Assembly (NCBI GenBank): GCA_014138095.1
Contig: JACGXE010000001.1
Location: 620,001-684,000 of the forward strand
Direction: 5' to 3'
DNA from: Ochrobactrum sp. RH2CCR150
GTDB lineage: Bacteria; Pseudomonadota; Alphaproteobacteria; Rhizobiales; Rhizobiaceae
DNA length: 64,000 nt
The translations under genes and the position numbers were made by a program. Positions 16,639 to 26,575 of this stretch are shown here, piece by piece. The notes beneath the pieces are model-generated. The model ran no database searches. It saw nothing but the letters and a program-made list of their open reading frames with translations, and was not told the DNA's origin. Every line of letters begins with the position of its first letter. Positions within the stretch are counted from its first letter, which is position 1.

Positions 16639-19600
16639 GTGAGCAGTCATAAACCATCATCCGCCGATCGCGGCGGCTCGATCGCGCTTTTTATTCGTCG
16701 CCCGGTCTTTGCTTTCGTCATCAATGTTCTCATTGTCGTGGCTGGCCTTGCCGCTTTCACGGGCGTCGATATTCGCGAATTGCCGGATGTGGATCGCCCG
16801 GTTGTCACGATCAGTACGGATTTCAGCGGTGCGTCCGCCGAAACCATCGACCGCCAGCTGACGCAGGTTCTGGAAAACGCCGTTGCGCGTGTGTCCGGCG
16901 TCAAGTCGATTTCCTCGACCTCGTCCTTTGAGCGCAGCCGCGTGACGGTTGAGTTCAACGACGGTGTCGATCTCAATGTTGCGGCAGCCGACATGCGCGA
17001 TGCGATTTCACGCGTCGCCAACACGGTGCCGGAAGAAGCCGATCCGTCCCGCATCATCAAGGCGGATTCGAACGCCGATCCCGTGATGCGACTGGCCGTG
17101 ACATCGGACACCATGTCCGTCGACGATATGACCGTGCTGATCGAAGACCAGATTCAGGACGTTCTGTCGGCTGTGCCGGGCGTGGCCGATGTGCAGATCA
17201 ACGGCGACCGCGCCAAGATTTTCCGCATTGATATCAATCAGGCCCGTCTTGCAAGCTATGGGCTGACGCTGGCCGATGTGGCGACCGCGCTCAATTCCAT
17301 GGGGCTGGACGCACCAGCGGGTTCACTACGCAGTTCCGATCAGGCCATCGTGGTGCGTGCGACGGCCAATCTGGAAAAGCCCGAAGATTTCGAGAATGTC
17401 TACATCAAGGGCCGCACGCAGATTCGTGACGTTGCCACCGTCACGCTCGGACCCGATATCGAAAGTTCGGCTGTGCGTTCCAACGGCAAGATGGCAATCG
17501 GTCTGGGCATTGTGCGTCAGGCGCAGTCCAACACGCTCGATATTTCGCAAGGTGTCCGCGCCGCCGTTGCCAATCTGCAGACCACCTTGCCGCCAGGTGT
17601 CAACATCGCCGTCACCAGCGATGATGCAAGCTTCATCAATGGCGCTATCCATGAAGTCGAGATTGCGCTGATCGCTTCGGTGATCATCGTTGTGGCGATT
17701 ATCTTCATGTTCCTGTGGGATATTCGCGCCACGCTCATTCCGGCATTGTCCATGCCGGTGGCACTGATCGGCACCGTTGCGGCGATCTATCTCGCGGGCT
17801 TTTCCATCAATATTTTGACATTGCTGGCGCTGGTGCTTGCGACCGGCCTTGTGGTCGATGACGCCATCGTAGTGCTGGAAAATGTTGTGCGACGGCGCAA
17901 TCAGGGCATGGGCCCGCGCGCTGCGGCCGTGCTCGGCACGCAGGAAGTGTTCTTCGCCGTCATCGCGACCACGCTGACACTGGCTGCCGTGTTCGTGCCG
18001 ATTTCGTTTTTGCCGGGGCAGGCGGGCGGTCTGTTCCGCGAATTCGGCTTCGTGCTGGCCATCGCCGTTCTGCTGTCATCGGTGGTAGCGCTGACGCTTT
18101 GCCCGATGCTGGCCTCGCGCTTTCTGAAAGAAGGCAGCGGCGAGGCGGAAGGCGCACATGGCCCGCTGTTCCTGCGCCGTATCGGCGGCGGACTTGCAGG
18201 TTTCTACCGCAAGACCCTTCATGTCTGTCTGGCTGCACCGTGGGTGGTTGTGCTGGTTGCGCTGCTTTTCGGCGGCGCATCGGTTGCCATCTTTGGCACG
18301 ATCCGTCAGGAACTGACACCGTCGGAAGACCGCGCCGTGGCGGTGCTGCGTATCAACGGGCCGCAGGGCATCAGCGTTGACTTCCTGCAATCGCAGCTCA
18401 ACAAGATCGAGGAAGCGATCCAGCCATTGCGTGACGATGGCGAGATTATCACGACCTATGCCATTGCCGGCTCCGGCGGCTCCTCCAATAATGGTTTCAT
18501 GGTGCTGACGCTTGCCCCATGGAAGGAGCGTCACCGCAGCCAGCAGGAGATCATGGCGGATATCACCAAGCGGGTGCAGAACATTACCGCCGTGCGCATC
18601 TTCTCGACCCAGCCGAACAGTCTCGGTATTCGCGGTGCTGGTAACGGACTGCAATTCGCCATTGTCGGCAGCGATTACGCCAAGCTTCAGCCTGCCGCGC
18701 AGGCCGTCGTCGCGGCGCTGGAAAAAGATCCGCGCTTTGAGCAGCCGCGCCTGTCGGTGGAGCCGACACAGCCACAGCTTTCCGTCGAGATCAACCGTGA
18801 GCGGGCCTCCGATCTTGGCATCGACATTACCGGCCTCGCCAATGCCGTGCAGTCGGTGCTGGACGGGCGCAAGATCGGCTCGGTCTATGTGGGCGACCGC
18901 AGTTTCGACGTGAAATTCGTCGCGACCACCAACCCGATCAACGACCCGACCGATCTGGAAAACATCTTCATGAAAGCGGCGGACGGGCGCTATGTGCCGA
19001 TGTCGTCCATCGCGACCGTTGTTGAAAAGGCGGTGCCGCCGCAGCTCGATCGCGAAACGCGCCAGCGTTCGGTGGCTATCACCACCGGCCTGCGCGCTGA
19101 TTTTGCACTCGGCAATGCCTTCACGGCAGCGCAGGAAATCGCCGCGCCGCTTCTGCCGCCTGGCAGCCATATCATTCCGCTCGCCGAAGCCACCACGCTC
19201 AGCGAAACCTCCAGCGGTCTTGCCATGGTGTTCGGCTTTGCCATCATCATCATTCTGCTGGTGCTTGCGGCGCAGTTTGAAAGCTTCGTCAGTGCGCTGA
19301 TCGTCATGGCGACGGTGCCGCTCGGTCTTGGCTGTGCGGTGGTCGCTATGATGCTGACGGGCACGAGCCTCAATGTCTATAGCCAGATCGGCCTTGTGCT
19401 TTTGGTGGGCATTATGGCCAAGAACGGTATTCTGATCGTCGAATTTGCCGATCAGTTGCGCGACAAGGGGCTGAGCGTGCGCGAGGCGGTGGAGGAAGCA
19501 TCCAATATCCGCCTGCGTCCGGTCTGCATGACGATGATCTGCGCCGTGCTCGGCGGCGTACCGCTGATACTGGCAAGCGGAGCCGGGGCGGAAGCCCGCG

Positions 19601-19776
19601 TGGCGCTCGGCTGGGTGATCGTCGGCGGTCTTGGCCTTGCAACCATCGCGACGCTGTACGTGACGCCGGTCGCCTATCTGCTGCTCGGACGCTTCACCAA
19701 GCCGAAGGTCGAGGAAGAAGCGCGTCTGGAACGCGAGCTTGTTCGGGCCGTGGCTCTGGAAGAAAAGTTCAAGTAA
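16639..19776 (+). CDS. RND efflux inner-membrane transporter
   Basis: A 1045-residue proton-driven pump of the AcrB/MexF class with twelve predicted membrane segments and two large periplasmic loops. The first segment starts at ALFIRRPVFAFVIN, the conserved proton-relay Asp pair is in [13 protein letters not shown], and the second repeat has GIMAKNGILIVEFA. It starts with GTG after AAGGGGG. Its shorter porter loops resemble the multidrug MexK/OqxB-like branch more than the BepE gene at 47870, but the substrate cannot be told from sequence. Confidence 0.93.
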   Translation: MSSHKPSSADRGGSIALFIRRPVFAFVINVLIVVAGLAAFTGVDIRELPDVDRPVVTISTDFSGASAETIDRQLTQVLENAVARVSGVKSISSTSSFERSRVTVEFNDGVDLNVAAADMRDAISRVANTVPEEADPSRIIKADSNADPVMRLAVTSDTMSVDDMTVLIEDQIQDVLSAVPGVADVQINGDRAKIFRIDINQARLASYGLTLADVATALNSMGLDAPAGSLRSSDQAIVVRATANLEKPEDFENVYIKGRTQIRDVATVTLGPDIESSAVRSNGKMAIGLGIVRQAQSNTLDISQGVRAAVANLQTTLPPGVNIAVTSDDASFINGAIHEVEIALIASVIIVVAIIFMFLWDIRATLIPALSMPVALIGTVAAIYLAGFSINILTLLALVLATGLVVDDAIVVLENVVRRRNQGMGPRAAAVLGTQEVFFAVIATTLTLAAVFVPISFLPGQAGGLFREFGFVLAIAVLLSSVVALTLCPMLASRFLKEGSGEAEGAHGPLFLRRIGGGLAGFYRKTLHVCLAAPWVVVLVALLFGGASVAIFGTIRQELTPSEDRAVAVLRINGPQGISVDFLQSQLNKIEEAIQPLRDDGEIITTYAIAGSGGSSNNGFMVLTLAPWKERHRSQQEIMADITKRVQNITAVRIFSTQPNSLGIRGAGNGLQFAIVGSDYAKLQPAAQAVVAALEKDPRFEQPRLSVEPTQPQLSVEINRERASDLGIDITGLANAVQSVLDGRKIGSVYVGDRSFDVKFVATTNPINDPTDLENIFMKAADGRYVPMSSIATVVEKAVPPQLDRETRQRSVAITTGLRADFALGNAFTAAQEIAAPLLPPGSHIIPLAEATTLSETSSGLAMVFGFAIIIILLVLAAQFESFVSALIVMATVPLGLGCAVVAMMLTGTSLNVYSQIGLVLLVGIMAKNGILIVEFADQLRDKGLSVREAVEEASNIRLRPVCMTMICAVLGGVPLILASGAGAEARVALGWVIVGGLGLATIATLYVTPVAYLLLGRFTKPKVEEEARLERELVRAVALEEKFK

Positions 19777-19793
19777 AATCTGGATAGACAAAC

Positions 19794-19823
19794 AAAAACC
19801 CGGAAGCGTGCTTCCGGGTTTTT
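19794..19823. terminator. Bidirectional rho-independent terminator
   Basis: A long perfect inverted repeat, AAAAACCCGGAAGC against GCTTCCGGGTTTTT, lies between the convergent RND pump and binding-protein genes, with A/T tracts serving both strands. Confidence 0.9.
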
Positions 19824-19842
19824 CATATTGAGAGTGCGCTGA

Positions 19843-20841
19843 TTACTTCTTCATCGCGTCGGTGACCTTTGCGGTCCATGCGCCTTCCGGCTTCTTGGTG
19901 ATGACCGGATCGGACCCGCCGCCAAGCAGCGTTTCAACCGTGCGGTCGGCAGCGGCGACATCAAGTGTGCCGTCCGAACCGTCGATCAGCTTGCCGATTT
20001 CCTTGACCATGCGCTCCTGAACTTCCTGCTTCTGCGCACCGGAAGAATCATTGTCGAGAATGATTTCGGCGGCTTCATCCGGATGTTCGGACGCATATTG
20101 CCAGCCTTTCATCGAAGCGCGGACAAAGCGTGCCAGCTTTTCGACCATGGCTGGATCATCAAGGCTCTTTTCAAGCACATAGAGACCGTCTTCCAGTGTC
20201 GCCACGCCCTGTTCTTCATAAGGGAAGACGACGAGCTGGTCGGCAGGAATACCGGCATCGATCACCTGCCAATATTCATTATAGGTCATGGTCGAGATAC
20301 AGTCGGCCTGCTTCTGGATCAGCGGGTCCACGTTGAAGCCCTGCTTGAGAACGGTGACGCCATCCTTGCCGCCCGTGGTCGGGATTTTCAGATGGTTCAT
20401 CCAGGACAGGAACGGATATTCGTTGCCGCCGAACCAGACGCCCAGCGTGCGGCCCTTGAAATCTTCCGGCTTGGTGATGCCGGTTTCCTTGCGGCAGGTC
20501 AGCATCATGCCCGACTTCTTGAAAGGCTGGGCGATGTTGACCAGCGGAACGCCCTTTTCGCGGGTGGCGAGCGCCGACGGCATCCAGTCGACCACCACAT
20601 CCGCACCGCCACCGGCGATCACCTGTGGCGGGGCTACGTCCGGACCGCCCGGCTTGATCTCGACGTCGAGCTTTTCGTCGTCATAGAAACCCTTGTCCTT
20701 GGCCACGTAATAGCCCGCGAACTGGCCTTGCGTGACCCATTTGAGCTGCAAGGTCAGCTTGTCTGCGGCCATGGCCGTCGTGCTCATGAGTGCGAGAGCA
20801 AGTCCGGCTGTCGCGAGGCCTATGGATAGTGCCTTCTTCAT
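19843..20841 (-). CDS. NMT1/THI5-type ABC substrate-binding protein, probable [17 protein letters not shown] importer
   Basis: A 332-residue secreted protein with a signal peptide (MKKALSIGLATAGLALALMS, cleaved after AMA) and an NMT1/SsuA-like fold: KWVTQGQFAGYYVAKDKGFY near residue 34 and PEDFKGRTLGVWFGGNEYP. These proteins bind pyrimidine-like, taurine-like or nitrate ligands. It is the last gene of a minus-strand operon with two permeases, an ATPase, dihydropyrimidinase and an amidohydrolase, so uptake of a pyrimidine or its ring-opened product is inferred. A GAGGAG site precedes the ATG. Confidence 0.85.
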   Translation of the reverse strand: MKKALSIGLATAGLALALMSTTAMAADKLTLQLKWVTQGQFAGYYVAKDKGFYDDEKLDVEIKPGGPDVAPPQVIAGGGADVVVDWMPSALATREKGVPLVNIAQPFKKSGMMLTCRKETGITKPEDFKGRTLGVWFGGNEYPFLSWMNHLKIPTTGGKDGVTVLKQGFNVDPLIQKQADCISTMTYNEYWQVIDAGIPADQLVVFPYEEQGVATLEDGLYVLEKSLDDPAMVEKLARFVRASMKGWQYASEHPDEAAEIILDNDSSGAQKQEVQERMVKEIGKLIDGSDGTLDVAAADRTVETLLGGGSDPVITKKPEGAWTAKVTDAMKK

Positions 20842-20948
20842 GCTTGGTTCTCCTCTGGTTGACGGTCCCGCCTTATGTTGGCGGATACCGGATCTGCTTA
20901 CATTTACGCACTTCCTGCAAAAGCACTTCGCGCTTTCGCTGGAAAGGC

Positions 20949-21809
20949 TTACCCCCGCCTGTAAGAAGGGTGCCAGAATGTCACTTTGCGCTCGATCAGA
21001 GCGATCAGCCCGTAGGAAAGCGATCCCGCAAGGGCGGCGACGAAAATTTCAGCCCAGACCATGTCCACATTCATGCGACCGATCTCAGCCGAAATGCGGA
21101 AGCCCATGCCGACAATCGGCGTGCCGAAGAATTCCGCCACGATAGCGCCAATCAGCGCGAGCGTGGAATTGATCTTCAGCGCGTTGAAGATGAAGGGCAT
21201 TGCCGCGGACAGGCGCAGCTTCACCAGCGTCTGCCAGTAATTGGAGCCATAGGTCTCCATCAGGTCGCGTTCCATCGATCCGGTGCTGGCAAGGCCTGCC
21301 ACCGTATTCACCAGCATGGGAAAGAAGGTCATGATGATGACGACGGCAGCCTTCGACTCCCAGCCGAAACCGAACCACATCACCATGATCGGCGCGACGC
21401 CGACGATGGGCAGCGCCGCCGCCAGATTGCCGAGCGGCAACAGGCCCTTGCGCAGGAAGGGGATGCGGTCTGCAATGATGGCTGTGATGAAGCCCAGCCC
21501 GCAACCGGCGACATAGCCGATGATGACCGCCTTCATGAAGGTCTGGCGGAAATCCGCCCAGAGGATAGGCACGGAATCGACGATCCGCGCCCAGATGGCG
21601 GAAGGTGCCGGCAGCAGCACTTGCGGTATGGCAAACAACCGAACGGCTGCTTCCCATAGCACCAGCATGGCGATGCCGAAGAGGGCAGGGACCGCGATGT
21701 CGAGCAGTTTCTGGCCTTGCGGGGTGCGGGCCTTGAGGCTGGAAACCCAGCCCACAATCACCCACGACACCGCAATGATGGCGATCAGGGAGAGGATGCC
21801 GGTCATCAT
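20949..21809 (-). CDS. ABC transporter permease (NMT1-type importer, subunit 1)
   Basis: A 286-residue inner-membrane protein with about six membrane segments and the BPD_transp_1 EAA loop (ESKAAVVIIMTFFPMLVN, then a GxxxxL region with STGSMERDLMETYG). The start overlaps the stop of the next upstream permease by four bases (ATGA), which indicates coupled translation. It forms the translocation pore with the 21806-22699 product and is powered by the 22736-23587 ATPase. Confidence 0.9.
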   Translation of the reverse strand: MMTGILSLIAIIAVSWVIVGWVSSLKARTPQGQKLLDIAVPALFGIAMLVLWEAAVRLFAIPQVLLPAPSAIWARIVDSVPILWADFRQTFMKAVIIGYVAGCGLGFITAIIADRIPFLRKGLLPLGNLAAALPIVGVAPIMVMWFGFGWESKAAVVIIMTFFPMLVNTVAGLASTGSMERDLMETYGSNYWQTLVKLRLSAAMPFIFNALKINSTLALIGAIVAEFFGTPIVGMGFRISAEIGRMNVDMVWAEIFVAALAGSLSYGLIALIERKVTFWHPSYRRG

Positions 21810-22699
21810 GCCGCAGCCCTTTCCGGCTTCGCGCCCATGCGGCTGTTGACGATGCGCGCCACCAGCCCGACCAATGCCACCAAGACGCCAGCCATGACGG
21901 CGGCGGCGATGAGTGCCGCCCAGATCTGCACCGTCTGCCCGTAATAAGAGCCGGCGAGCAAACGCGCGCCAAGTCCGGCGACAGCGCCGGTCGGCAATTC
22001 GCCGACGATGGCGCCAACGAGGCTGATGGCAACGGCAATCTGCATCGATGTGAAGAGAAACGGCATGGCCGCTGGCCAGCGCAGCTTCCAGAACACCTGC
22101 GCGCGTGACGCATTATAAGTGCGCATGAGGTCGAGATGCATGACATCCGGCGACCGCAACCCCTTCACCATGCCAACGGCAACGGGGAAGAAGGACAGAT
22201 AGGTCGATATGAAGGCTTTCGGCAGCAGGCCCGATATGCCGATGGCGTTCAGCACCACGATGATCATCGGCGCGATGGCGAGGATCGGGATCGTCTGCGA
22301 GGTGATGATCCATGGCATCAGGCTCCTGTCGAGCGTGCGCGAATGGACGATGCCGACCGCCAGCGCAATGCCGAGAAGCGAACCGAGCGCGAAGCCGAGC
22401 AGCGTCGAGGAAAGCGTGACCCAGCCGTGATAGACGAGGCTGCGCTTGGACGTCGGCTTGACGTCGAAGACGGTCTTCCAGATTTCCTGCGCCACCTGAT
22501 GTGGTGCTGGCAGAACCGGGCGTTCCTGGCTCATCGTATTGGCGACGAGCGTGGAAAACGAAATCTCGGTCCCGGCGCGCTGGGCTTGATCTCGCTCGAA
22601 GGGCGCGTTCAGAAACACCGCGAGCCCATACCAGAGCGCGACGAACACGGCGAGAACCGTCGTCACCGGAATGAATTTGTCGTGCAAGAAGGCTTTCAT
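21806..22699 (-). CDS. ABC transporter permease (NMT1-type importer, subunit 2)
   Basis: A 297-residue permease of the SsuC/TauC class with an N-terminal membrane segment, a cytosolic stretch (about 35-80), then five more segments and an EAA-type loop (FFPVAVGMVKGLRSPDVMHLD cut near residue 195). It has an excellent AGGAGG site before the ATG. Having two different permease genes suggests a heterodimeric pore. Confidence 0.9.
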   Translation of the reverse strand: MKAFLHDKFIPVTTVLAVFVALWYGLAVFLNAPFERDQAQRAGTEISFSTLVANTMSQERPVLPAPHQVAQEIWKTVFDVKPTSKRSLVYHGWVTLSSTLLGFALGSLLGIALAVGIVHSRTLDRSLMPWIITSQTIPILAIAPMIIVVLNAIGISGLLPKAFISTYLSFFPVAVGMVKGLRSPDVMHLDLMRTYNASRAQVFWKLRWPAAMPFLFTSMQIAVAISLVGAIVGELPTGAVAGLGARLLAGSYYGQTVQIWAALIAAAVMAGVLVALVGLVARIVNSRMGAKPERAAA

Positions 22700-22735
22700 C
22701 TCCGGCCTCCTACAACAACGTCTGGGCCGCGAGCT

Positions 22736-23587
22736 TTACTCATGAATATGCCCCAGCCGCAGGCCTTCGCGCACGCGATGGGCGATTTTCAGGAAAGCTT
22801 CCGATTCACGAATATCCAGCGTCCGGTCCGGGCCAAGATCGCAATCGATGATTTCATGGATGCGGCCCGGACGCGGGCTCATCACGACGATCTTGGTGGA
22901 AAGAAATACGGCTTCCGGGATCGAATGGGTGACGAAGATCACGGTCTTGCGGGTCGCAGCCCAGAGTTTCAGAAGCTGTTCATTGAGGTGGTCGCGTACG
23001 ATTTCATCAAGCGCGCCAAAGGGTTCGTCCATCAGCAACATATCGGGGTCAAACGACAGCGCACGTGCAATGGAAGCGCGCTGCTGCATGCCGCCGGAAA
23101 GCTGCCATGGGAACTTTTTGCCAAAGCCGGTCAGATTGACGAGCGCGAGATTCTTCTCGATCCGCTCCTGACGCTCCGCCCGGGAGTAGCCCATGATTTC
23201 CAGCGGCAGGCTGATATTGTCCTCGATCGTGCGCCATGGAAACAGGGCGGCTGCCTGGAAGACATAGCCATAGGACCGGTCAAGTCGTGCCTTTTCGGGC
23301 GTCTTGCCGTTGACCGTGACCGAGCCGGAGGTCGGCTGTTCGAGATCGGCGACCGCACGCATCAGCGTGGTCTTGCCGCAACCCGAAGGACCGATAAAGG
23401 AAACGAACTCGCCGCGCTGGATCGCGAGGTTGATATTGGACAGCGCATGGACCGGTCCGTCATTGGTCTCGAAAACCAATGACAGATCCTTGATGTCGAT
23501 CACCGTCTGCGCATCACTCAAGCCCCGCTCCGGGGCCATGCTGTCATTCACATTCATGCGCGGTTCCCGAAGCTGAGCTAGAGCCAT
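22736..23587 (-). CDS. ABC transporter ATPase (NMT1-type importer)
   Basis: A 283-residue nucleotide-binding subunit: Walker A GPSGCGKTT near residue 70, signature LSGGMQQRASIARAL, Walker B LLMDEPFGALDE and the switch His in FVTHSIPEA. The closest types are SsuB/TauB/ThiZ. The ATG has an AGGAG site lying inside the end of the dihydropyrimidinase gene (3-base gap), which ties importer and enzyme together. An in-frame ATG at 23557 is a weaker alternative. Confidence 0.93.
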   Translation of the reverse strand: MALAQLREPRMNVNDSMAPERGLSDAQTVIDIKDLSLVFETNDGPVHALSNINLAIQRGEFVSFIGPSGCGKTTLMRAVADLEQPTSGSVTVNGKTPEKARLDRSYGYVFQAAALFPWRTIEDNISLPLEIMGYSRAERQERIEKNLALVNLTGFGKKFPWQLSGGMQQRASIARALSFDPDMLLMDEPFGALDEIVRDHLNEQLLKLWAATRKTVIFVTHSIPEAVFLSTKIVVMSPRPGRIHEIIDCDLGPDRTLDIRESEAFLKIAHRVREGLRLGHIHE

Positions 23588-23590
23588 GTG

Positions 23591-25048
23591 TCAGACTCCT
23601 ATCGGCATATGTTCTGCGCTGCGTTCCACCTTACGTGGAGCAACGATTTCCTTCCACTGCGACAATGCCTTGTTCACGGCGCCATTCGGCTCGCGTTCGA
23701 TGAAGCGACCGTCGCCCGGCTCGGCGATAACCTTGCCCTTGTTGAAGGCAACGCGACCGCGAGAGAGCGTCACGACCGGCAGGCCCTTCAGCTCGAAACC
23801 TTCGAACACATTGTAATCGATGGAGGAGTGTTGAGTCTTGGCCGAAACTTTCTTGGTGGCTTCCGGGTCCCATATGACCAGATCGGCATCGGCCCCCGGC
23901 AGAACTGCGCCCTTCTGCGGATAGATGTTGAGGATCTTTGCAATGTTGGTCGACGTCACCGCAACAAATTCGTTCGGCGTCAGGCGACCGGTGCGAACTC
24001 CGCGCGACCACAAGACCGGAAGGCGTTCTTCAAGGCCGCCGGTGCCGTTCGGTATCTTGACGAAATTGTCGATGCCATAGCGCTTCTGCTCGGTCGTGAA
24101 GGCGCAATGGTCGGTCGCGACGCATTGCAGGCTGCCAGCCGCAAGGCCCGCCCACAGGCTGTCCTGATTGACCTTGTCGCGGAAGGGCGGCGACATCACG
24201 CGGCGCGCCGCATAATCCCAATCCTTGTTATGATATTCGCTTTCGTCCAGCGTCAGGTGCTGGATCAGCGGCTCGCCGAAGACGCGCATGCCCTTCTGCC
24301 GGGCGCGGCGGATCGCTTCATGGCTCTGCTCGCAGGAAACATGCACCACGTATAACGGCACGCCTGCCTGATCGGCGATCATGATGGCGCGGTTGGTGGC
24401 CTCACCTTCGACTTCCGGCGGGCGCGAATAGGCATGGGCTTCTGGCCCATTATTGCCTTCGGCCATCAGCTTGGCCTGCAAATGGGCGACGACATCACCG
24501 TTTTCGGCATGAACGAGCGGCATTGCGCCCAGTTCCGCGCAGCGCTGGAACGAGGCGAACATCTCATCGTCATTCACCATCAGCGCGCCCTTATAGGCCA
24601 TGAAATGCTTGAAGGTGTTGATGCCGCGCTTCACCACTTCGGCCATCTCGTTGAAGGTGCGCTCGTTCCAGCCGGTGATGGCCATGTGGAACGAATAATC
24701 GGTGCGCGCCTTGCCCGCCTTCTGGAACCATTCCTGAAGTGCGTCGAGCAGATTGCCTTCGGAATCCGGCAGCACGAAATCGACCACCATGGTGGTGCCG
24801 CCGGCAAGCGCTGCCGCTGTGCCGGTGTCGAAATCGTCCGACGAATAGGTTCCCATGAAGGGCATTTGCAGATGGGTATGCGGATCGATGCCGCCGGGCA
24901 TAATATAACAGCCGGTCGCGTCGATAATTTCATCGCCGGTCAGATTGTCACCAACGGCAGCAATCTTCTCGCCTTCGATGAGAACGTCGGCTTTAAAGGT
25001 GCGGTCGGCAGTGATGACTGTGCCGCCCTTGATCACTTTACTGGCCAC
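23591..25048 (-). CDS. hydA: Dihydropyrimidinase
   Basis: A cyclic amidohydrolase of 485 residues that opens dihydrouracil or dihydrothymine to N-carbamoyl-beta-amino acids. The binuclear zinc site is visible: HxH in GGIDPHTHLQMP near residue 57, the lysine that becomes carboxylated in FKHFMAYKGAL, a His in YVVHVSCEQS, and the Asp in ATDHCAF. Length and motifs fit dihydropyrimidinase/D-hydantoinase. It sits between the amidohydrolase and transporter genes in a RutR-linked operon, which favours the pyrimidine role over hydantoin use. Confidence 0.94.
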   Translation of the reverse strand: MASKVIKGGTVITADRTFKADVLIEGEKIAAVGDNLTGDEIIDATGCYIMPGGIDPHTHLQMPFMGTYSSDDFDTGTAAALAGGTTMVVDFVLPDSEGNLLDALQEWFQKAGKARTDYSFHMAITGWNERTFNEMAEVVKRGINTFKHFMAYKGALMVNDDEMFASFQRCAELGAMPLVHAENGDVVAHLQAKLMAEGNNGPEAHAYSRPPEVEGEATNRAIMIADQAGVPLYVVHVSCEQSHEAIRRARQKGMRVFGEPLIQHLTLDESEYHNKDWDYAARRVMSPPFRDKVNQDSLWAGLAAGSLQCVATDHCAFTTEQKRYGIDNFVKIPNGTGGLEERLPVLWSRGVRTGRLTPNEFVAVTSTNIAKILNIYPQKGAVLPGADADLVIWDPEATKKVSAKTQHSSIDYNVFEGFELKGLPVVTLSRGRVAFNKGKVIAEPGDGRFIEREPNGAVNKALSQWKEIVAPRKVERSAEHMPIGV

Positions 25049-25107
25049 TGTTCGTTCCCCTTTTTGGTTTTGTTGCGAAACAGAAGCCGTATTGGATGGC
25101 AGTGAAA

Positions 25108-26355
25108 TCAGCTTACAATTTCAGCAGTCTCCAATACGGCATGCAGAAGCACGTCGGTCCCAGCCGACGCCCAGTCCTTCGAAATTTCCTCATCTTCATT
25201 GTGGCTCAACCCGTCGACGCAGGGGCACATGACCATTGCCGTCGGTGCAACGCGATTGACCCAGCAGGCATCGTGGCCAGCACCCGAAACAAGATCACGA
25301 TGGCTGTAGCCAAGCCGTTCGGCGGCATTGCGGATGGCTTCCACGCAGCCCTTGTCGAAGGTCACAGGATCGAAATGGCCAGCCACTTCGATCTCGATGC
25401 CGATGCCCAGTTCCTCGGCAATCTTCGGTGCTTCCTTTTCGAAACGCGCCTTCATGCCGTCGAGCACAGCCTGATTGGGCGAGCGGAAATCGACCGTGAA
25501 CACGACCGTGCCCGGCAGGACATTGCGCGAATTGGGCGAGACGTCGATATGGCCAACGCCGCCAACGGCATCCGGCTGATGCGCCATGGCGATTTCGTTG
25601 ACGAGTTGCAGCATCTTGCCGAGGCCGAGGCTGGCATTCTTGCGCATCTTCATCGGGGTGGAGCCGGTATGCGCTTCCTTGCCCGTCAGCGTCACTTGCA
25701 GCCACCACAGGCCCTGACCGTGGCTGACAACGCCGATATCCTTGTTTTCAGCTTCGAGGATCGGCCCCTGTTCGATATGCAGCTCGAACATGGCGTGAAT
25801 TTTCCGCTGGCCGACAGGCTCGTCGCCCTTCCAGCCGATGCGCTCCAGCTCATCGATGAACTTCTTGCCCTTGGCGTCGGTGCGCGCATAGGCCCAGTCC
25901 TGATCCAGCACGCCTGCAAACACGCCCGAAGCCAGCATGGCAGGCGCGAAGCGGGTGCCTTCCTCATTGGTCCAGTTGGTGACCACGATCGGGCGCTTGG
26001 TGCGGATATTCATGTCGTTCAGCGTGCGCATGACTTCGAGGCCGCCCAACACACCCAAAACGCCGTCATATTTGCCGCCGGTCGGCTGCGTGTCGAGATG
26101 GCTGCCCATATAGACAGGGTCGGCATCGGCATCTTCGCCGGGGCGAAGGAAAAACATGTTGCCCATGGTGTCGACGGTCATCGACAGTCCGGCCTTTTCA
26201 CACCATGACTGGAAAAGCTTGCGACCTTCGCCGTCTTCATCGGTCAGCGTCTGGCGATTATTACCGCCGCGCAGGCCCGGGCCAATTTTGGCCATATCCA
26301 TCAGGCTGTCCCACAGGCGGTCGCCATTGACTCTGAGATTGCTGGTGAGCACCAT
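25108..26355 (-). CDS. Zn-dependent M20-type amidohydrolase, probable N-carbamoyl-beta-alanine amidohydrolase
   Basis: This hydantoinase/carbamoylase-family enzyme would release beta-alanine (or beta-aminoisobutyrate), CO2 and ammonia from the ring-opened pyrimidine. Metal ligands are visible in GSHLDTQPTGGKYDG and in the NEEGTRF pair, and a C-terminal GAGHDA supplies a further His. I place the start at 26355 because a GAGGAGG site lies 8 bases before it; the open frame extends 15 codons upstream without support. This gives 415 residues, normal for the family. It is the first gene of the operon behind the RutR box. Allantoate amidohydrolase is an alternative. Confidence 0.88.
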   Translation of the reverse strand: MVLTSNLRVNGDRLWDSLMDMAKIGPGLRGGNNRQTLTDEDGEGRKLFQSWCEKAGLSMTVDTMGNMFFLRPGEDADADPVYMGSHLDTQPTGGKYDGVLGVLGGLEVMRTLNDMNIRTKRPIVVTNWTNEEGTRFAPAMLASGVFAGVLDQDWAYARTDAKGKKFIDELERIGWKGDEPVGQRKIHAMFELHIEQGPILEAENKDIGVVSHGQGLWWLQVTLTGKEAHTGSTPMKMRKNASLGLGKMLQLVNEIAMAHQPDAVGGVGHIDVSPNSRNVLPGTVVFTVDFRSPNQAVLDGMKARFEKEAPKIAEELGIGIEIEVAGHFDPVTFDKGCVEAIRNAAERLGYSHRDLVSGAGHDACWVNRVAPTAMVMCPCVDGLSHNEDEEISKDWASAGTDVLLHAVLETAEIVS

Positions 26356-26487
26356 GCGCTCGACCTCCTCATTGTATGGATGCGTTGGATACCCCGCCAA
26401 TTCTGGTTCCGGCTCGTATCCACCCGCTTAAAATGTTCCCGCGACCCGGCTCTTTGGCCACAATATTCTTGCCTGAATTGCAAAAAC

Positions 26488-26503
26488 TTGACTAGTTGGT
26501 CAA
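26488..26503. promoter_or_regulatory. RutR operator (between the amidohydrolase operon and rutR)
   Basis: TTGACTAGTTGGTCAA matches the E. coli RutR consensus TTGACCAnnTGGTCAA at all but one defined position. It lies between the two divergent starts, 73 bases before rutR, so RutR could repress both itself and the pyrimidine operon until uracil binds. Confidence 0.82.
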
Positions 26504-26575
26504 AATGCAGGCTAGAAGAGCGTTCGAAGACGGTCAAGCGCTTTTGAAAAATTCTACACTGCCGAAAGGTGTCAA

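Noticed and set aside
20842-26575. TPP riboswitch upstream of the NMT1-type importer genes
   Set aside because: NMT1-type proteins can belong to thiamin uptake, but the conserved CUGAGA and CUGAUC-type elements are absent from the gaps, and the operator here is of RutR type.
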